From Serripes groenlandicus (lineage: Eukaryota > Mollusca > Bivalvia > Cardiida > Cardiidae), in the NCBI GenBank assembly GCA_031761405.1, contig JASEVX010000134.1, positions 372,001-436,000 of the forward strand: 64,000 nt of DNA, written 5' to 3'. The notes beneath the pieces were generated by a model. That model saw only the letters and a program-made list of their open reading frames with translations. It made no database searches and was not told the DNA's origin. Position 1 is the first letter of the stretch, and the number at the start of each line of letters is the position of its first letter. The position numbers and the translations under genes were made by a program. Shown here in pieces: positions 1 through 12,200 of this stretch.

Positions 1-417
1 CATTCTGACAACATTTCGAACTGCTGAAGCAAAAATTGCGGCCTCCTGAGTGTTAACAAGACTTTCCTTCAATTTGACCTAGTGACCTAGTTTTTGACCC
101 GATGTGACCCATGTTCGAACTTAACCTACATATCATCAAGACAAACATTCTGATAAAGTTTCAAATGGCCTCAAGATTGTTAACAAGATTTCCCTTCAAT
201 CCGACCAAGTGACCTAGTTTTTGACCTCATATGGCCCAGTTTCGAACTTGTCCAAGATTTTATGGAGATGAACGTTCTGATAAACTTTCATGAAGATTGG
301 ATGCAAAATGTAGCCCGTACAGTGTTAACAAGCTCAAATGTTGACGACGCACGACAGACGGACAAAATGTGATCACAATAGCTCACCTTGCACTTCGTGC
401 ATAGGTGAGCTAAAAAG
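1..417 (+). repeat. 3' part of tandem-repeat element, family A
   Basis: Two or more diverged units of about 150 bp with the recurring phrase CCTAGTGACCTAGTTTTTGACC and a following GATATCAT-like block, then a box around 345-366 rich in GACG and ending GGACAAAA. It finishes in a 3' hairpin (AGCTCACC near 380 pairing with GGTGAGCT near 405) followed by AAAA. The 5' end lies outside the window. The same family recurs at 23560-24612, and in reverse at 55283-55940. Non-coding. Confidence 0.75.
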
Positions 418-550
418 GAGACAGCTTCATATCAAACTTGGAATTTGATAGATCAAAGTGAAACGCATTTAAAATGGATACAATCACTCTAAAAATCTCA
501 TTATATATATATAAGACTGAATTATTTTCCCCCATTTATTTCTTTAAACA

Positions 551-2754
551 ACAGGGCCATGATGGCCCTGCAATCGCTCACCTGATTTTTTTTTTCACTT
601 TAGCTATATAAGCCCCACCCCCTGGCAGCCATAGTTTCCAACCAATCAACTTGGCTGGCAGGAATCTGATAGAGGGTCACCCTAGGAACATTTCTACAAA
701 ATTATTTGAAAATCGGCCAGACACTTTTGAAGGAGAAGATTTTTTAAGTTTTCACTATAGCCATATAATGCAAAATAGCCCTGCCCACTGGCGGCCATGT
801 TTTTTTACCAATCAACATGGCTTGAAGGAATCTGAAAGTGGATCATCCAAGGAAAATTTCTACAAAATTATTTGAAAATAGGCCGGATACTTTTGGAGAA
901 GAAGATTTTTTAAGTTTTCTCTATAGCCATATAAAGCAAAATAGCCCCGCCCCACCCCCCGGCAGCCATATTTTTTTACCAATCAACTTGGCTTGAAGGA
1001 ATCTGATAGAAGGTCATCCAAGGAACATTTCTACAAAATTATTTGAAAATCGGCCTGACACTCTCGGAGGAGAAGATTTTTTAAGTTTTCACTATAGCCA
1101 TATAAGGCAAAATAGCCCTGCCCACTGGCGGCCATGTTTTTTGACCAATCAACATGGCTTGAAGGAATCAGAAAGTGGATCATCCAAGGAAAATTTCTAC
1201 AAAATTATTTGAAAATAGGCCGGATACTTTTGGAGAAGAAGATTTTTTAAGTTTTCTCTATAGCCATATAAAGCAAAATAGCACCGCCCCACCCCCCCAC
1301 CCCCGGCAGCCATGTTTTTTGACCAATCAACTTGGCTTGAAGGAATCTGATAGGTCATCCAAGGAACATTTCTACAAAATTATTTGAAAATCGGCCTGAC
1401 ACTCTCGGAGGAGAAGATTTTTTAAGTTTTCACTATAGCCATATAAGGCAAAATAGCCCTGCCCACTGGCGGCCATGTTTTTTGACCAATCAACATGGCT
1501 TGAAGGAATCAGAAAGTGGATCATCCAAGGAAAATTTCTACAAAATTATTTGAAAATATGCCGGATAATTTTGGAGAAGAAGATTTTTTAAGTTTTCTCT
1601 ATAGCCATATAAAGCAAAATAGCACCGCCCCACCCCCCCACCCCTTGGCAGCCATGTTTTTTGACCAATCAACTTGGCTTGAAGGAATCTGATAGAAGGT
1701 CATCCAAGGAACATTTCTACAAAATTATTTGAAAATCGGCCTGACACTCTCGGAGGAGAAGATTTTTTAAGTTTTCACTATAGCCATATAAGGCAAAATA
1801 GCCCTGCCCACTGGCGGCCATGTTTTTTGACCAATCAACATGGCTTGAAGGAATCTGAAAGTGGATCACCCAAGGAAAATTTCTACAAAATTATTTGAAA
1901 ATAGGCCGGATACTTTTGGAGAAGAAGATTTTTTAAGTTTTCTCTTTAGCAATATAAGGCAAAATAGCCCTGCCCCCCTGGCGGCCATGTTTTTCGACCA
2001 ATCAACATGGCTTGAAGGAATCTGATAGTGGGTCACTTAAGCAACATTTCTACAAAATTAATTGAAAATCGGCCTGACACTTTCGGAGAAGATTTTTTAA
2101 GTTTTCACTATAGCCATATAATGCAAACTAGCCCTGCCCCCCTGGCGGCCATGTTTTTCGACCAATCAACTTGGCTTGAAGGAATCTGATAGAGAGTCAT
2201 CCAAGGAACATTTCTACAAAATTATTTGAAAATCAGCCTGACACTTTCGGAGGAGAAGATTTTTTAAGTTTTCACTATAGCCATATAAGGCAAAATAGCC
2301 CCGCCCCACTGGGGGCCATGTTTTCCGACAAATCAACTTGGCTTAAAGAAATCTGATAGAGGGTCACCCTAGGAACATTTCTACAAAATTATTTGAAAAT
2401 CAGCCTGACACTTTTGGAGGAGGAGATTTTTTAAGTTTTCACTATAGCCATATAAGGCAAAATAGCCCTGTCCACTGGCGGCCATGTTTTTTGAACATTT
2501 CTACAAAATTATTTGAAAATCTGCCAACCAGTTTGGGAGAAGAAGAATTTTGAAGTTTTTTTCATTTCGTTGCCATGGAAACCAGAATTCTGCATGGATC
2601 CCAAAAATTATAAAGAAATCTGGTGAGGTCATTGAGGGGATGCTTTTTATGAAGTTTCATCCCAATTGACCTACTGGTTACTGATGAGAAGAAGTTGACG
2701 GAAGACAGATGCTGGACAAAAGGCGATCACAATAACTCACCTCAGGTGAGCTAA
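551..2754 (+). mobile_element. Tandem-repeat element, family B, copy 1
   Basis: Begins with a short hairpin (AGGGCCATGATGGCCCT, near 554-571) and the phrase TCGCTCACCTGA, followed by a T-run. The body is about 11 tandem units of roughly 165-170 bp, each carrying TTTTTTAAGTTTTCACTATAG, a C-rich tract, GGCGGCCATG and CCAATCAAC. A unique tail follows (about 2520-2700), then a GGACAAAA box and a terminal CTCACCTCAGGTGAG hairpin ending CTAAAA. The body alternates two unit subtypes, which points to expansion by two-unit blocks. Its small open frames are accidental. I see no transposase, so it is non-autonomous. Confidence 0.8.
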
Positions 2755-3869
2755 AACAAGAGGGCCATGATGGCCCTTGAATCGCTCACCTGAATTTTTT
2801 TTTTTTTTTTCACTTTAGCTATATAAGCCTCGCCCCCTGGCAGCCATAGTTTCCGACCAATCAACATGGCTTGAAGGAATCTGAAAGTGGGTCATCCAAG
2901 GAACATTTCTACTAAATTATTTGAAAACCGGGCCGACACTTTTGGAGAAGAAGATTTTTTAAGTTTGCACTATAGCCATATAAGGCAAAATAGCCCGCGC
3001 CCCCCCCCCCCCCCCCCCTGGCGGCCATGTTTTTCAACCAATCAACATGGGTTGAAGGAATCTGATAGAGGGTCACCCAAGGAACATTTCTACAAATATA
3101 ATTTGAAAATCGGCCTGACACTTATGGAGGAGAAGATTTTTTAAGTTTTCATTATAGCCATAAAAGGCAAAATAGCCCCGCCCCCTGGTGGCCATGTTTT
3201 TTGACCAATCAACATGGCTTGAAGGAATCTGATAGAGGATCACCCAAGGAACATTTCTACAAAATTATTTGAAAATCGGCCTGACACTTTTGGAGAAGAT
3301 TTTTTAAGTTTGCACCATAGCCATATAAGGCAAAATAGCCCCGCCCCCCCTGGCGGCCATGTTTTTCGACCAATCAACATGGCTTGAAGGAATCTGATAG
3401 AGGGTCACCCAAGGAACATTTCTACAAAATTATTTGAAAATCGGCCTTACACTTTCGGAGGAGAAGATTTTTTAAGTTTTCACTATAGCCATATAAGGCT
3501 AAATAGCCCCGCCCCCCCTGGCGGCCATGTTTTTCCACCAATCAACACGGCTTGAAGGAATCTGATAGAGGGTCATCCAAGGAACATTTCTACAAAATTA
3601 TTTGAAAATCTGCCAACCAATTTGGGAGAAGAAGAATTTTGAAGTTTTTTCGGTTTCGTTGCCATGGAAACCAGAATTTTGCATGGATCCCAAAAATTTG
3701 AAGGAATTCTGGTGAGGTCATTGAGAGGATGCTTTCTGTGAAGTTTCATCCCAATTGACCCACTGGTTACTGAGGAGAAGAAGTTGACGGACGACGCACG
3801 ACGCACGACGGACGCCGGACAAAAGGCGATCACAATAACTCACCTTGAGCAAAGCTCAGGTGAGCTAAA
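2755..3869 (+). mobile_element. Tandem-repeat element, family B, copy 2
   Basis: A second full copy abuts copy 1 directly: the CTAAAA end of copy 1 runs into ACAAGAGGGCCATGATGGCC. It has about five units, then the same tail with the GTTGCCATGGAAACC phrase near 3658, the GACG box (3785-3825), and the terminal hairpin ACTCACCTTGAGCAAAGCTC followed by AGGTGAGCTAAAA. A run of about 18 C bases near 3001 sits inside one unit. Open frames on both strands here are repeat shadows. Confidence 0.8.
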
Positions 3870-3878
3870 AAGAGATTA

Positions 3879-3951
3879 TAGAGATTTTCTATTTTTTGAC
3901 AAAATATGTTCAGTCGTCTGCTGCAGAATTGTCGTATGAGGGAAAGGGTTA
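3879..3951. mobile_element. piggyBac-like MITE, right half
   Basis: Right half of the palindromic MITE described at 8289-8518: the GTCGTCTGCTGCAG core, then GAGGGAAAGGGTTAA at the end. Confidence 0.7.
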
Positions 3952-4209
3952 AAACCATCTACATTAGCCTAATAAAAATCTTGAATGAATCGATGGTTGC
4001 ATGCATTTCAGTTTGATTTCGATTTTTGTCAACCATTCTTATCTCCAACTTATATTCCTTTAGAATTGTTGTTTAACTGCGAGTCTGATGACAAATATTG
4101 CCTTTCGTATATTTATTTCATAACAAATAATAACACACCTGTTTTTCAAAGCAGCGAATTCGGTACATACTAATAGATATTTATTTCATTCATCCATCAA
4201 AGCATCATC

Positions 4210-4449
4210 AAAAGTCAACTTTATCCCTTTCCCACATACAAGAAATATGCAACAGACGACTTTTAACAAATCAAGGCAAAATCATTAAAAATCTCTGTAT
4301 ATGAAAGTAAAATCATCGAATTGGGTTGAAAACATTGTGACAATAGGAGAAAAAGCTTGTTTTGAGCAATTTCTCCTTTTGTAATAATGTTTTCAAAAGT
4401 GGTCTACTGCAAAGATGTCAGGAAGCATCTATACATCAGAAAGGGATAA
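4210..4449. mobile_element. piggyBac-like MITE, diverged copy
   Basis: Left end ATCCCTTTCCCACATAC, a central AGAAAAAGCTTGTTTTGAGC palindrome, and right end CAGAAAGGGATAAC. Both termini are slightly mutated from TTAA. Confidence 0.65.
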
Positions 4450-4624
4450 CTATTAGGGAAAGAGGTAAAATATTTGTTCCGGTATGAAATTTGTAGAAAG
4501 ATCTATCATAGACAAAGAAAGCAAGATTATCTGAAAGAATTATGATAGTAGAATATTGCTCATCTCTACTATATAACTTTAAATTTCGAATTTGTATCAC
4601 TCTTAGTTTGAACCTTTCTTGTTG

Positions 4625-4765
4625 TTGATCCCTTTTCCGCATATGACAATTCTGCAGCAGACGAATTTGAACATATTTTGTCGAAAAATAGAAAATCTAT
4701 ATAAATGAATGGATAACCTATGACTAAAAGTGGAAAACATTGTGGAACAAGAGCGCCAAATGTCA
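4625..4765. mobile_element. piggyBac-like MITE, left half
   Basis: CCCTTTTCCGCATATGAC, GCAGCAGACG and the GGAAAACATTGTGG core are present. The right half is missing. Confidence 0.6.
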
Positions 4766-4859
4766 CAAAATACGCCCGTCCTGTTATTTTGAGACCAAGT
4801 ATAGTGATAATTTGTTGTACATCAGCCAAACTTAGAGAGCGAACACTGTCTGTACAGTT

Positions 4860-5622
4860 TTACAGATGATTGGATAAAGGCTTCTAAAGTTATTGAGCTG
4901 ACAAGACTAATTTTAGGTAATTTCTATAATTAAAGGGCAATAACTCTTGATTGACTAAAGTGATATGGCTAGTTATCGAACTTGTCCAAGATATTATGCC
5001 AATACACATTCTGACTAAATTTAGTGATGATTGGACAAAGGCTTCTAAAGTTATTGTGCTGACAAGACCAATTTTGGGCAATTTCTATAATTAAAGGGCA
5101 ATAACTCTTGATTGACTAAAGCGATATGGCTAGTTATCAAACTTGTCCGAGATATTATCCCAGTACACATTCTGACCAAATTTGGTGATGATTGGACAAA
5201 GATTTCTCAAGTTATTGAGCTGACAAGACCAATTTTAGGTAATTTCCATAATCAAAGGGCGATAATTCTTGATTGACTAAAGCGATATGGCTAGTTATAG
5301 AACTTGTCCGAGATATTATGCCAATTAACCTTCTGACTAAATTTAGTGATGATTGGACAAAGGCTTCTAAAGTTGTTATGCTGACAAGACCAATTTTGGG
5401 TAATTTCTATAATTAAAGGGCAATAACTCTTGATTGACATAAGCGATATGGCTAGTTATCGAACTTGTCCCGAGATATTATCCCAATACACATTCTGACT
5501 AAATTTGGAGATGATTAGACAAAGGCTTCTAAAGTTATTGAGCTGACAACATACTGGACGCCGCCCGTACGCCGCTGGTAAAACTATAATACGATCCGTT
5601 TTTTCAAAACGGGCGTATAAAA
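4860..5622 (+). mobile_element. Tandem-repeat element, family C
   Basis: Between four and five tandem units of about 160-165 bp, each with GATTGGACAAAGGCTTCTAA, GCTGACAAGACCAATTTT, AAAGGGCAATAACTCTTGAT and CGATATGGCTAGTTAT. The tail holds GGACGCCGCCCGTACGCCG, then a hairpin (CCGTTTT near 5597 with AAAACGGG near 5606) and TATAAAA. The sequence is unrelated to families A and B, but the layout is the same. Confidence 0.75.
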
Positions 5623-5708
5623 GAGAAATTGCTCATTTTGAGCAATTTCTTTGTTTGTCATCTGCTGCAGAGGCTTCAGAAAGTGTCTATATGAGGGAAA
5701 GGGTTAAG
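5622..5708. mobile_element. piggyBac-like MITE, right half
   Basis: AGAAATTGCTCATTTTGAGC palindrome, CTGCTGCAGAGG core, right end GAGGGAAAGGGTTAA. It directly follows the family C terminus. Confidence 0.65.
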
Positions 5709-5850
5709 AACCTTTTGAATTTACAAAAGTTTTGAGATTTCTGAACCAAAAATATTGAAATTTACAAAGTTTTAGCAAGTTCACAATTCTGTTACATGTA
5801 AATGAAGACCACCATCCTCAGACTTTAGAATTAGACACACTCACTATACT

Positions 5851-6053
5851 AACCCTTTCCAACCTACAGATACATGTTGATGAATCTACAGTTGATAACT
5901 TAAAAAAACATTGTGACAAAAGGAGAAATTGCTCATCATTAGCAATTTTTCCTTTTGCCAATGATTTTCTCTCCATGTAATTATATAAAGCGATTTTTCC
6001 TATTTTTGTCTAGATGTTTCCAATGTCGTCCACTGCATGTGGGAAAGGGCTAA
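5851..6053. mobile_element. piggyBac-like MITE
   Basis: Left end CTAACCCTTTCCAACC, central palindrome around GAGAAATTGCTCATCATTAG, right end GTGGGAAAGGGCTAAC. Confidence 0.65.
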
Positions 6054-6136
6054 CAAATCAGACTTTACTCTACTTTACATTTCAACTATCAGTGCAAAAG
6101 CATAGGTGTGCCCATCAAAGTACTTTAGATACTTAC

Positions 6137-6244
6137 GTTTTTGAATCCCGACCGGTCCTGGACGACTTCACAGTGACACTGGTTTTCGATGCATCTTGTT
6201 TGAGATCCATTTCTGCCTGGGATGTTGTCTGTGAGAGAGCTGGG
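6137..6244 (-). CDS. ARMC3: ARMC3-like exon (linker)
   Basis: Acceptor TTTTTCAG and donor GTAAGT. The open frame includes SQAEMDLKQDASKTSVTVKS and SSRTGRDSK, a Ser/Thr/Lys-rich linker like the one after the armadillo repeats in ARMC3. Its start phase fits the donor of exon 9332-9194. Downstream exons would lie beyond the left edge of the window. Confidence 0.6.
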
Positions 6245-9200
6245 CTGAAAAACAAACACATATGAACACTACCGTTTTCACATACAAATTAATCTGCTGC
6301 AGGCAACTTCGAAAACTTTTAGGATTCTTTTTTAAAAACTCTATAAGTGTAATAATTGAAAACATTTGGACAAAACGAGGAATGGCTCGTTATAAGCAAT
6401 TTCAATTTCTTTTACTATTTAGTCAGAAGCTGTCTGCCACCACACATGGGTTAAAATGTGTTTGCATGTGGAAAAAGGGGTTAATGTAACTTGTGACAAG
6501 GTATGACAAAGATATGCAATCAAATAAAAAAAAAATCTTTTTATATTTGCCGTCACCAATTTTATTTTTTTGAGAGGCAGCGTCTGATCAGTTATCATAA
6601 TAATAATAGGTCTAATAATAATAATAATATAAATAATAACTAGAATTGTTTTTGCAAAAAACAGATGTCTCCACCTCAAATATCTGTCAAAATCTCTCAA
6701 AACATTCCAACCTATAAAGCAGACAATAGGTTCTGCACATCGCCTTGATGAGGTGAACATGTGACCCAAGGTTCATGAAAATCCTTCAAGCCGTCTTGGA
6801 GATATGGAGCGGACATGAAATAAAGCCTCAAACCTTCGACCTTCAAGCGTGACCTTGACTTTGAACTGGTATTGTCAAGACATGGGATCTGCACATCGCC
6901 TTGATGAGGTGAACATCTGACCCAAGTTTCTTAGAAATCCTTTAAGCCATCTTGGAGATATGGAGCGGACATGAAATAAAGCCTTAAACCTTTGGCCTTG
7001 ATGCGGTGAACATGTGACTACGCCCAAGGTTCATGAAAATCCTTCGTCTTGGAGATATGGAGCGGACACAAAATAAAGCCTCAAACCTTTAACCTTCAAG
7101 CGTGACCTTGACCTTGAACTGGTATGGTCGAGACATGGGTTCTGCACATCGCCTTGATGAGGTGAACATGAAAATCCTTCAAGCCGTCTTGGAGATATGG
7201 AGCGGACACGAAATAAAGCCTCAAACCTTTGACCTTCAAACGTGACCTTGACCCGGGATGGTCGAAACATGGGCTCTGTACATTGCCTTGATGAGGTGAA
7301 CATCTGACCCAAGTTTCTTGAAAATCATTCAAGCCGTCTTGGAGATATGAAGCCGACACGAAATAAAGCCTCAAACCTTTGACCTTTAAGCATGACCTTG
7401 ACCCTGGATGGTCGAGACATGGGTTCTGCACATCGCCTTGATGACGTGAACATCTGACCAAAGTTTCATGAAAATCCTTCAAGCCGTCTTGGAGATATGG
7501 AGCGGACACGAAATAAAGACTCAAACCTTTGACCTTCAAGTGTGACCTTGACCTTGAACCGGTATGTTCGAGACATGAGTTCTGCACGTCGTCATGATGA
7601 GGTGAACATCTGACCCAAGTTTCTTAGAAATCCTCAAGCCGACTTGGAGATATGGAGCGGACACAAAATAAAGCCTCAAACCTTTGACCTTCAAGCGTGA
7701 CCTTGACCTTGGCTGGTCAAGACATGGGTTCTGCACATCGCCTTGATGAGGTGAACATCTGGCCCAAGTTTCATGAAAATCATTCAAGCCATCTCGGAGA
7801 TATGGAGCGGACACAAAATAAAGCCTCAAACCTTTGACCTTCAACCGTGACCTTGACCCGGGATGGTCGAGACATAGGTTCTGCACATCGCCTTGATGAG
7901 GTGAACATGTGACCCAAGTTTCATGTAAATCCTTCAAGCCGTCTTGGAGATATGGAGCGGGCACGATTTCGGACAGACAGACAGACATCAAGGACAAAAA
8001 CAATATATCTCCCCTGTATACAGGGGGAGACATAATAAAGACTTTATTTAAAGAGGCTGCACAGTTGAGCATGCGGAAAGATATATTGATTTAAATATCT
8101 TTAAATCTTCACAATTTCTGACATGTAGTGGAATCTGGTTCCATATTTTTAGTTCTGATTAGGTCAAAGATTTTCTATAAAATTCTATTCTTGGTTTAGA
8201 AATGCTAATTGTATGTTGGGCGACAGATCTTAGATTTGTATTGGTTGATGATGTGAATAGATTAGCTGTATATTCCGGGAATTCTTTTTTAACCCTTTCC
8301 CTCATATAGACGCTTTCTGACGCCTCTGCAGCAGATGGCTTTTTGAAAACATAGTGACGGAAAAAGAAATTGCTTAAAATTAGCAATTTCTCCTTTTGCC
8401 ACAATGTTTTCCACTTTTAGTCATAGATTATCCATTCAATTTTAGAGATTTTCTATTTTTTGACAAAATATGTTCAAAGTCATCTGCTGCAGAATTGTCG
8501 TATGAGGCAAAGGGTTAATAGCCTTTTTGTATGTAATTTGATCTTGAAATTTCATCCATTTAAGTTCCTGAAAGAGTTCCCCACTTGGTGTGTCATGTTT
8601 TGTCCATGATAGTTTGTGCAGCTTTTTTTTGGAATTTATATATATTGTTTAAAAGTTTTTCACTACAGTTACCCCTTTTAGTTTACAGCATCAGAAATCA
8701 AAAGACGGTATTCCTTTATCTCATATGGATGTTTTTATGTACTGCTGAATTACTCTCTTTCCCACAACTTTTAAACATATCTGTATTGATACCATTTTTA
8801 TGGTCAAACAATTTCAAACCAGCTGACTCAATAAATAACGTAATCAGGTAAATGGCGAAGTGAAATTTTCCCATGGAATGATTTTATATTTCTTGAGAGG
8901 AAGTTTTCAACAGAAAAAACTTTCTCACATACATCAAATCCGCATTAAACAACTTTCAAAATATATCAAAAAAAGAAAAAATGATTGAATATCAACTCAT
9001 TGGTGGAAGAGGAATGACACATGTGGCTTTGATTTTTGTCAAACGTCAGAAAGAATGCTGACCAAGTGAATTAATTATGAATAGAGTCATTGATAAACAA
9101 TTTCACCTTTTGTCATAAATGTTTTCAGAAGTCATCTGAGCACTGCAGATGCATCAAACATGCATCTATATGTTGGAAAGGGTAACTACTTACTCTGGTT

Positions 9201-12200
9201 ATGCATTAATGAGAATAATAGGCCTTTTATCATTCATATCCTGTTTCGCATATTCTTCAATAGTGAGGAATTTTGTGTTTGGACGTAGTTGGCTAGCGTC
9301 ATAAAAACCATTCTCAATGAAATTTGTAGAGCCTGAAATAAATATAATTATTGAGAATTGAATTCTAACCCTTTCCCACATATAACAAATCTTTAGCAGA
9401 CAACAGAAAATATCTCAAACAATAATATGGAAAATCTCCCTAAATGAAGTGATACTTATTGAATACTATTGAAAACATTGTGGCAAATGGAAAAATTGCT
9501 TGTTTTGAGAAATTTTTCTTCTGCCACATTATTTTCAAGTCATCTGCTGCAGCGGCGTCAGAAAGCGTCTAAATACATGTGGATAAGGACTAAACAGTTG
9601 TTTCCAGAAAGTGTGTTTACATTAAAGTATTTTAACATGACAATGAAACATTGTCACTATTCCATTACATTTTCCACATAACCAATTTATAAAATATCAA
9701 AACAAAACATTGTCTGAGAATTGGAAAGATTTATTTTCTTGTTGAGTAATTGTTTAAATATTTCTAATACAAGCTGAAATCATTGAAGCAAAAAAGAAAT
9801 TGCTCACAATTATTCACTAGAATGGAATTATCTGCGGAGCAAGGTGTGTCACCTGCACCTGCTCATTGAAAGTGTGACAGACAGACAGACACCGGACAAA
9901 AACAAAAGTAATCCCTAAGTGCCTACCATGCTACGCACTATGGATGCATCAAAATGCATAGATCTGCAAGTGTCAAATCCAAAACAACTTACTCAGGACT
10001 CCAGTGAGAGCATATTTAGCTGATAAGTTACTATCCAACAGTTTCTGTAAGGCTGCCTCGGCAAACGGGCTCTTCCTTGTGCTTGATGTCTGAATTTTTT
10101 TAATTAACTCCATCCCACTGGAATGTTATATATGTACATGTTATTATTGAAATATTAAGCCATTAATAGATATAAATAATTCATTGCGAATCATTTTGAA
10201 CAATTCTCCTTTTGTCACAATGTTTTCAAAAGTCCTCTGCTGGAGATGTATTTTATTTCACCCTCAGTTACCCAGCAGTGTTCCGTTGTCCTGAGGACAC
10301 TTAAGTTCCAAAACATGTTATCTGTTGGGTAACTTATTTTTCTGATTCCTTTGTTACACCAGAATTGAATGATTGGAATTTAAAGGCGTTTTCAGTGGTA
10401 TTTCAGTGTAGCAGTGTCAGTTTACCTAATGTGTGTTTCTTATAGCCAATTCAACATCCTTCCCAGGCAACAGGTTACCTTCCAACATAGCCTATAAAGC
10501 TTGTCACAATGACTTGTGTCTATCATAGGTAATAATGAATGGCTGAGCTGGGGTTCAATAGTGTCTAACGTTAACAACTGAGCTAGCGTTGTTCGACTTG
10601 TGACACCAGACCAAACATGTTGATGTCAAACCCTGAAAAGGTGGTAAAGTTACTTACCCAAGTTTACATATTTCTACAGCAGTTGGATCATCGACTGCAC
10701 ACACAGTGACGGCCCAGGCTGCATTCCGTCGTACCTCATGATTACATGACCTCAACAGAGCAATAAGAGGTGACAGGCCATCAGATAAACGGGACTGAAA
10801 TCAACACAACAGATTCCAATTAAACATTGTAGAAACAGCCCTAGTAATATGGCGTTTTTTAAGATTCTCAAAAATTGTTACGAGGTTTAATCGTTTGGTT
10901 AATCTGTGTTTGATGCTGCTCTCACCAGTATTTTTATCATATTGTGGTACATTTGATTTTGTTTCGCAAGTTTCTACCAGTATGTATATCCAAACAGTAA
11001 GAGGTTGGTTGTATTGATATTCACATCATCCTGAGGACCATTGAGGGAAGCAAGTTACATAGTCTTTAGTATTACCAGGCCTGGGATCAAACCAGCTCAT
11101 GAGGCAGCGGCTCTGACTACCTAACTACCAAGACAGTATCAAGGCTTTAATACTGAGAAGTAAATGTTTTGGGAAAGGCAAAGATTGCTTCCGTTTTTCA
11201 AAACTCATCTGCAACAAAGGTGTCAAAAATCTGAATAAATATGCATACAGGAATGGTTGTTTGAAATGCCATGATAACATGTATTACTAAGGGTTTATTT
11301 ACAGACTGTTACAACTAAATGACGAACAGGAAATACCCAAATATGATTGGAAGTTATGCAAGCTGATCTGGGTATGTCATGGTGACACGAAGGTTCGTTT
11401 TTCCATACCCAACTCACCATCAATACTTACATTTTCCCTGGAATCTGCATCACACACAAATGCTGCCACAGCGAGAGCTACTTTGCTTTGAACAACTGTG
11501 TTTCTGTGTGAAAAAAGAAATTTGGTCTTGTAATGTATTTAAATATCTAGCTCATGAATTTTTAGTGTTTTCTTGCCATCTTGAACAAAAAAAATGATCA
11601 TATAACTTCACCCTTTCCCACATACAGACACTTTCTAATTCCTCTGCAGCAGACGCCTTTTGTCACAAAGTGTTCAACTCTATTCAATAATCAGTCTTTG
11701 AATGATGGATAGTTTCCATATCTTTGTCTTCAAAGTAGTTTGTTATAGATTTTGTGTATGTGGAAAAGTGTTAATCTAAAGACAAACAAAACATTTTCTC
11801 ATATCCTTCTGCTGATTGCTAAATTGTCTTTCATCATTTTATTATTTACTTTATTTCCCTATTCATTTGCTTCAAAATAAGATCTGCAACATTGGAAGAC
11901 TAAATTTATAAGAAAAGAGTTCAACATTTTGGAATAGGGTAAAAAAATAAAGGAAAGTTGTATCATAATAAAATACTTTCAAACTTACTTGGAACTGAGG
12001 GGTTCTATAAGGGCCCTTACGACTCCTTTATTTTGAGCATCCACCCTGAGGACCTCAATATGAGCCAGGTTTGTAAGAACACAAGCAGCGTTAGCAACTG
12101 CTTCCTCACGGGTATCCACCAAACAGTTAATCAGAGGCTCTACACCATTCAGGTTCTGAATCTCCCTGAAGAAAATATCATTTAAAGAATTCCAAGATGT

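Noticed and set aside
651..3833. Several ORFs of 70-86 codons sharing HPRNISTKLFENR
   Set aside because: The phrase is one frame of the family B tandem unit, shared by all copies, with no start or stop conservation.
7031..8072. Overlapping minus-strand ORFs of 93-178 codons repeating one phrase
   Set aside because: Units of family D are close to a multiple of three in length; the frame follows the repeat and ends with it.
8585..8851. 88-codon ORF rich in Leu/Phe
   Set aside because: AT-rich intronic sequence giving hydrophobic codons by composition; no other coding evidence.
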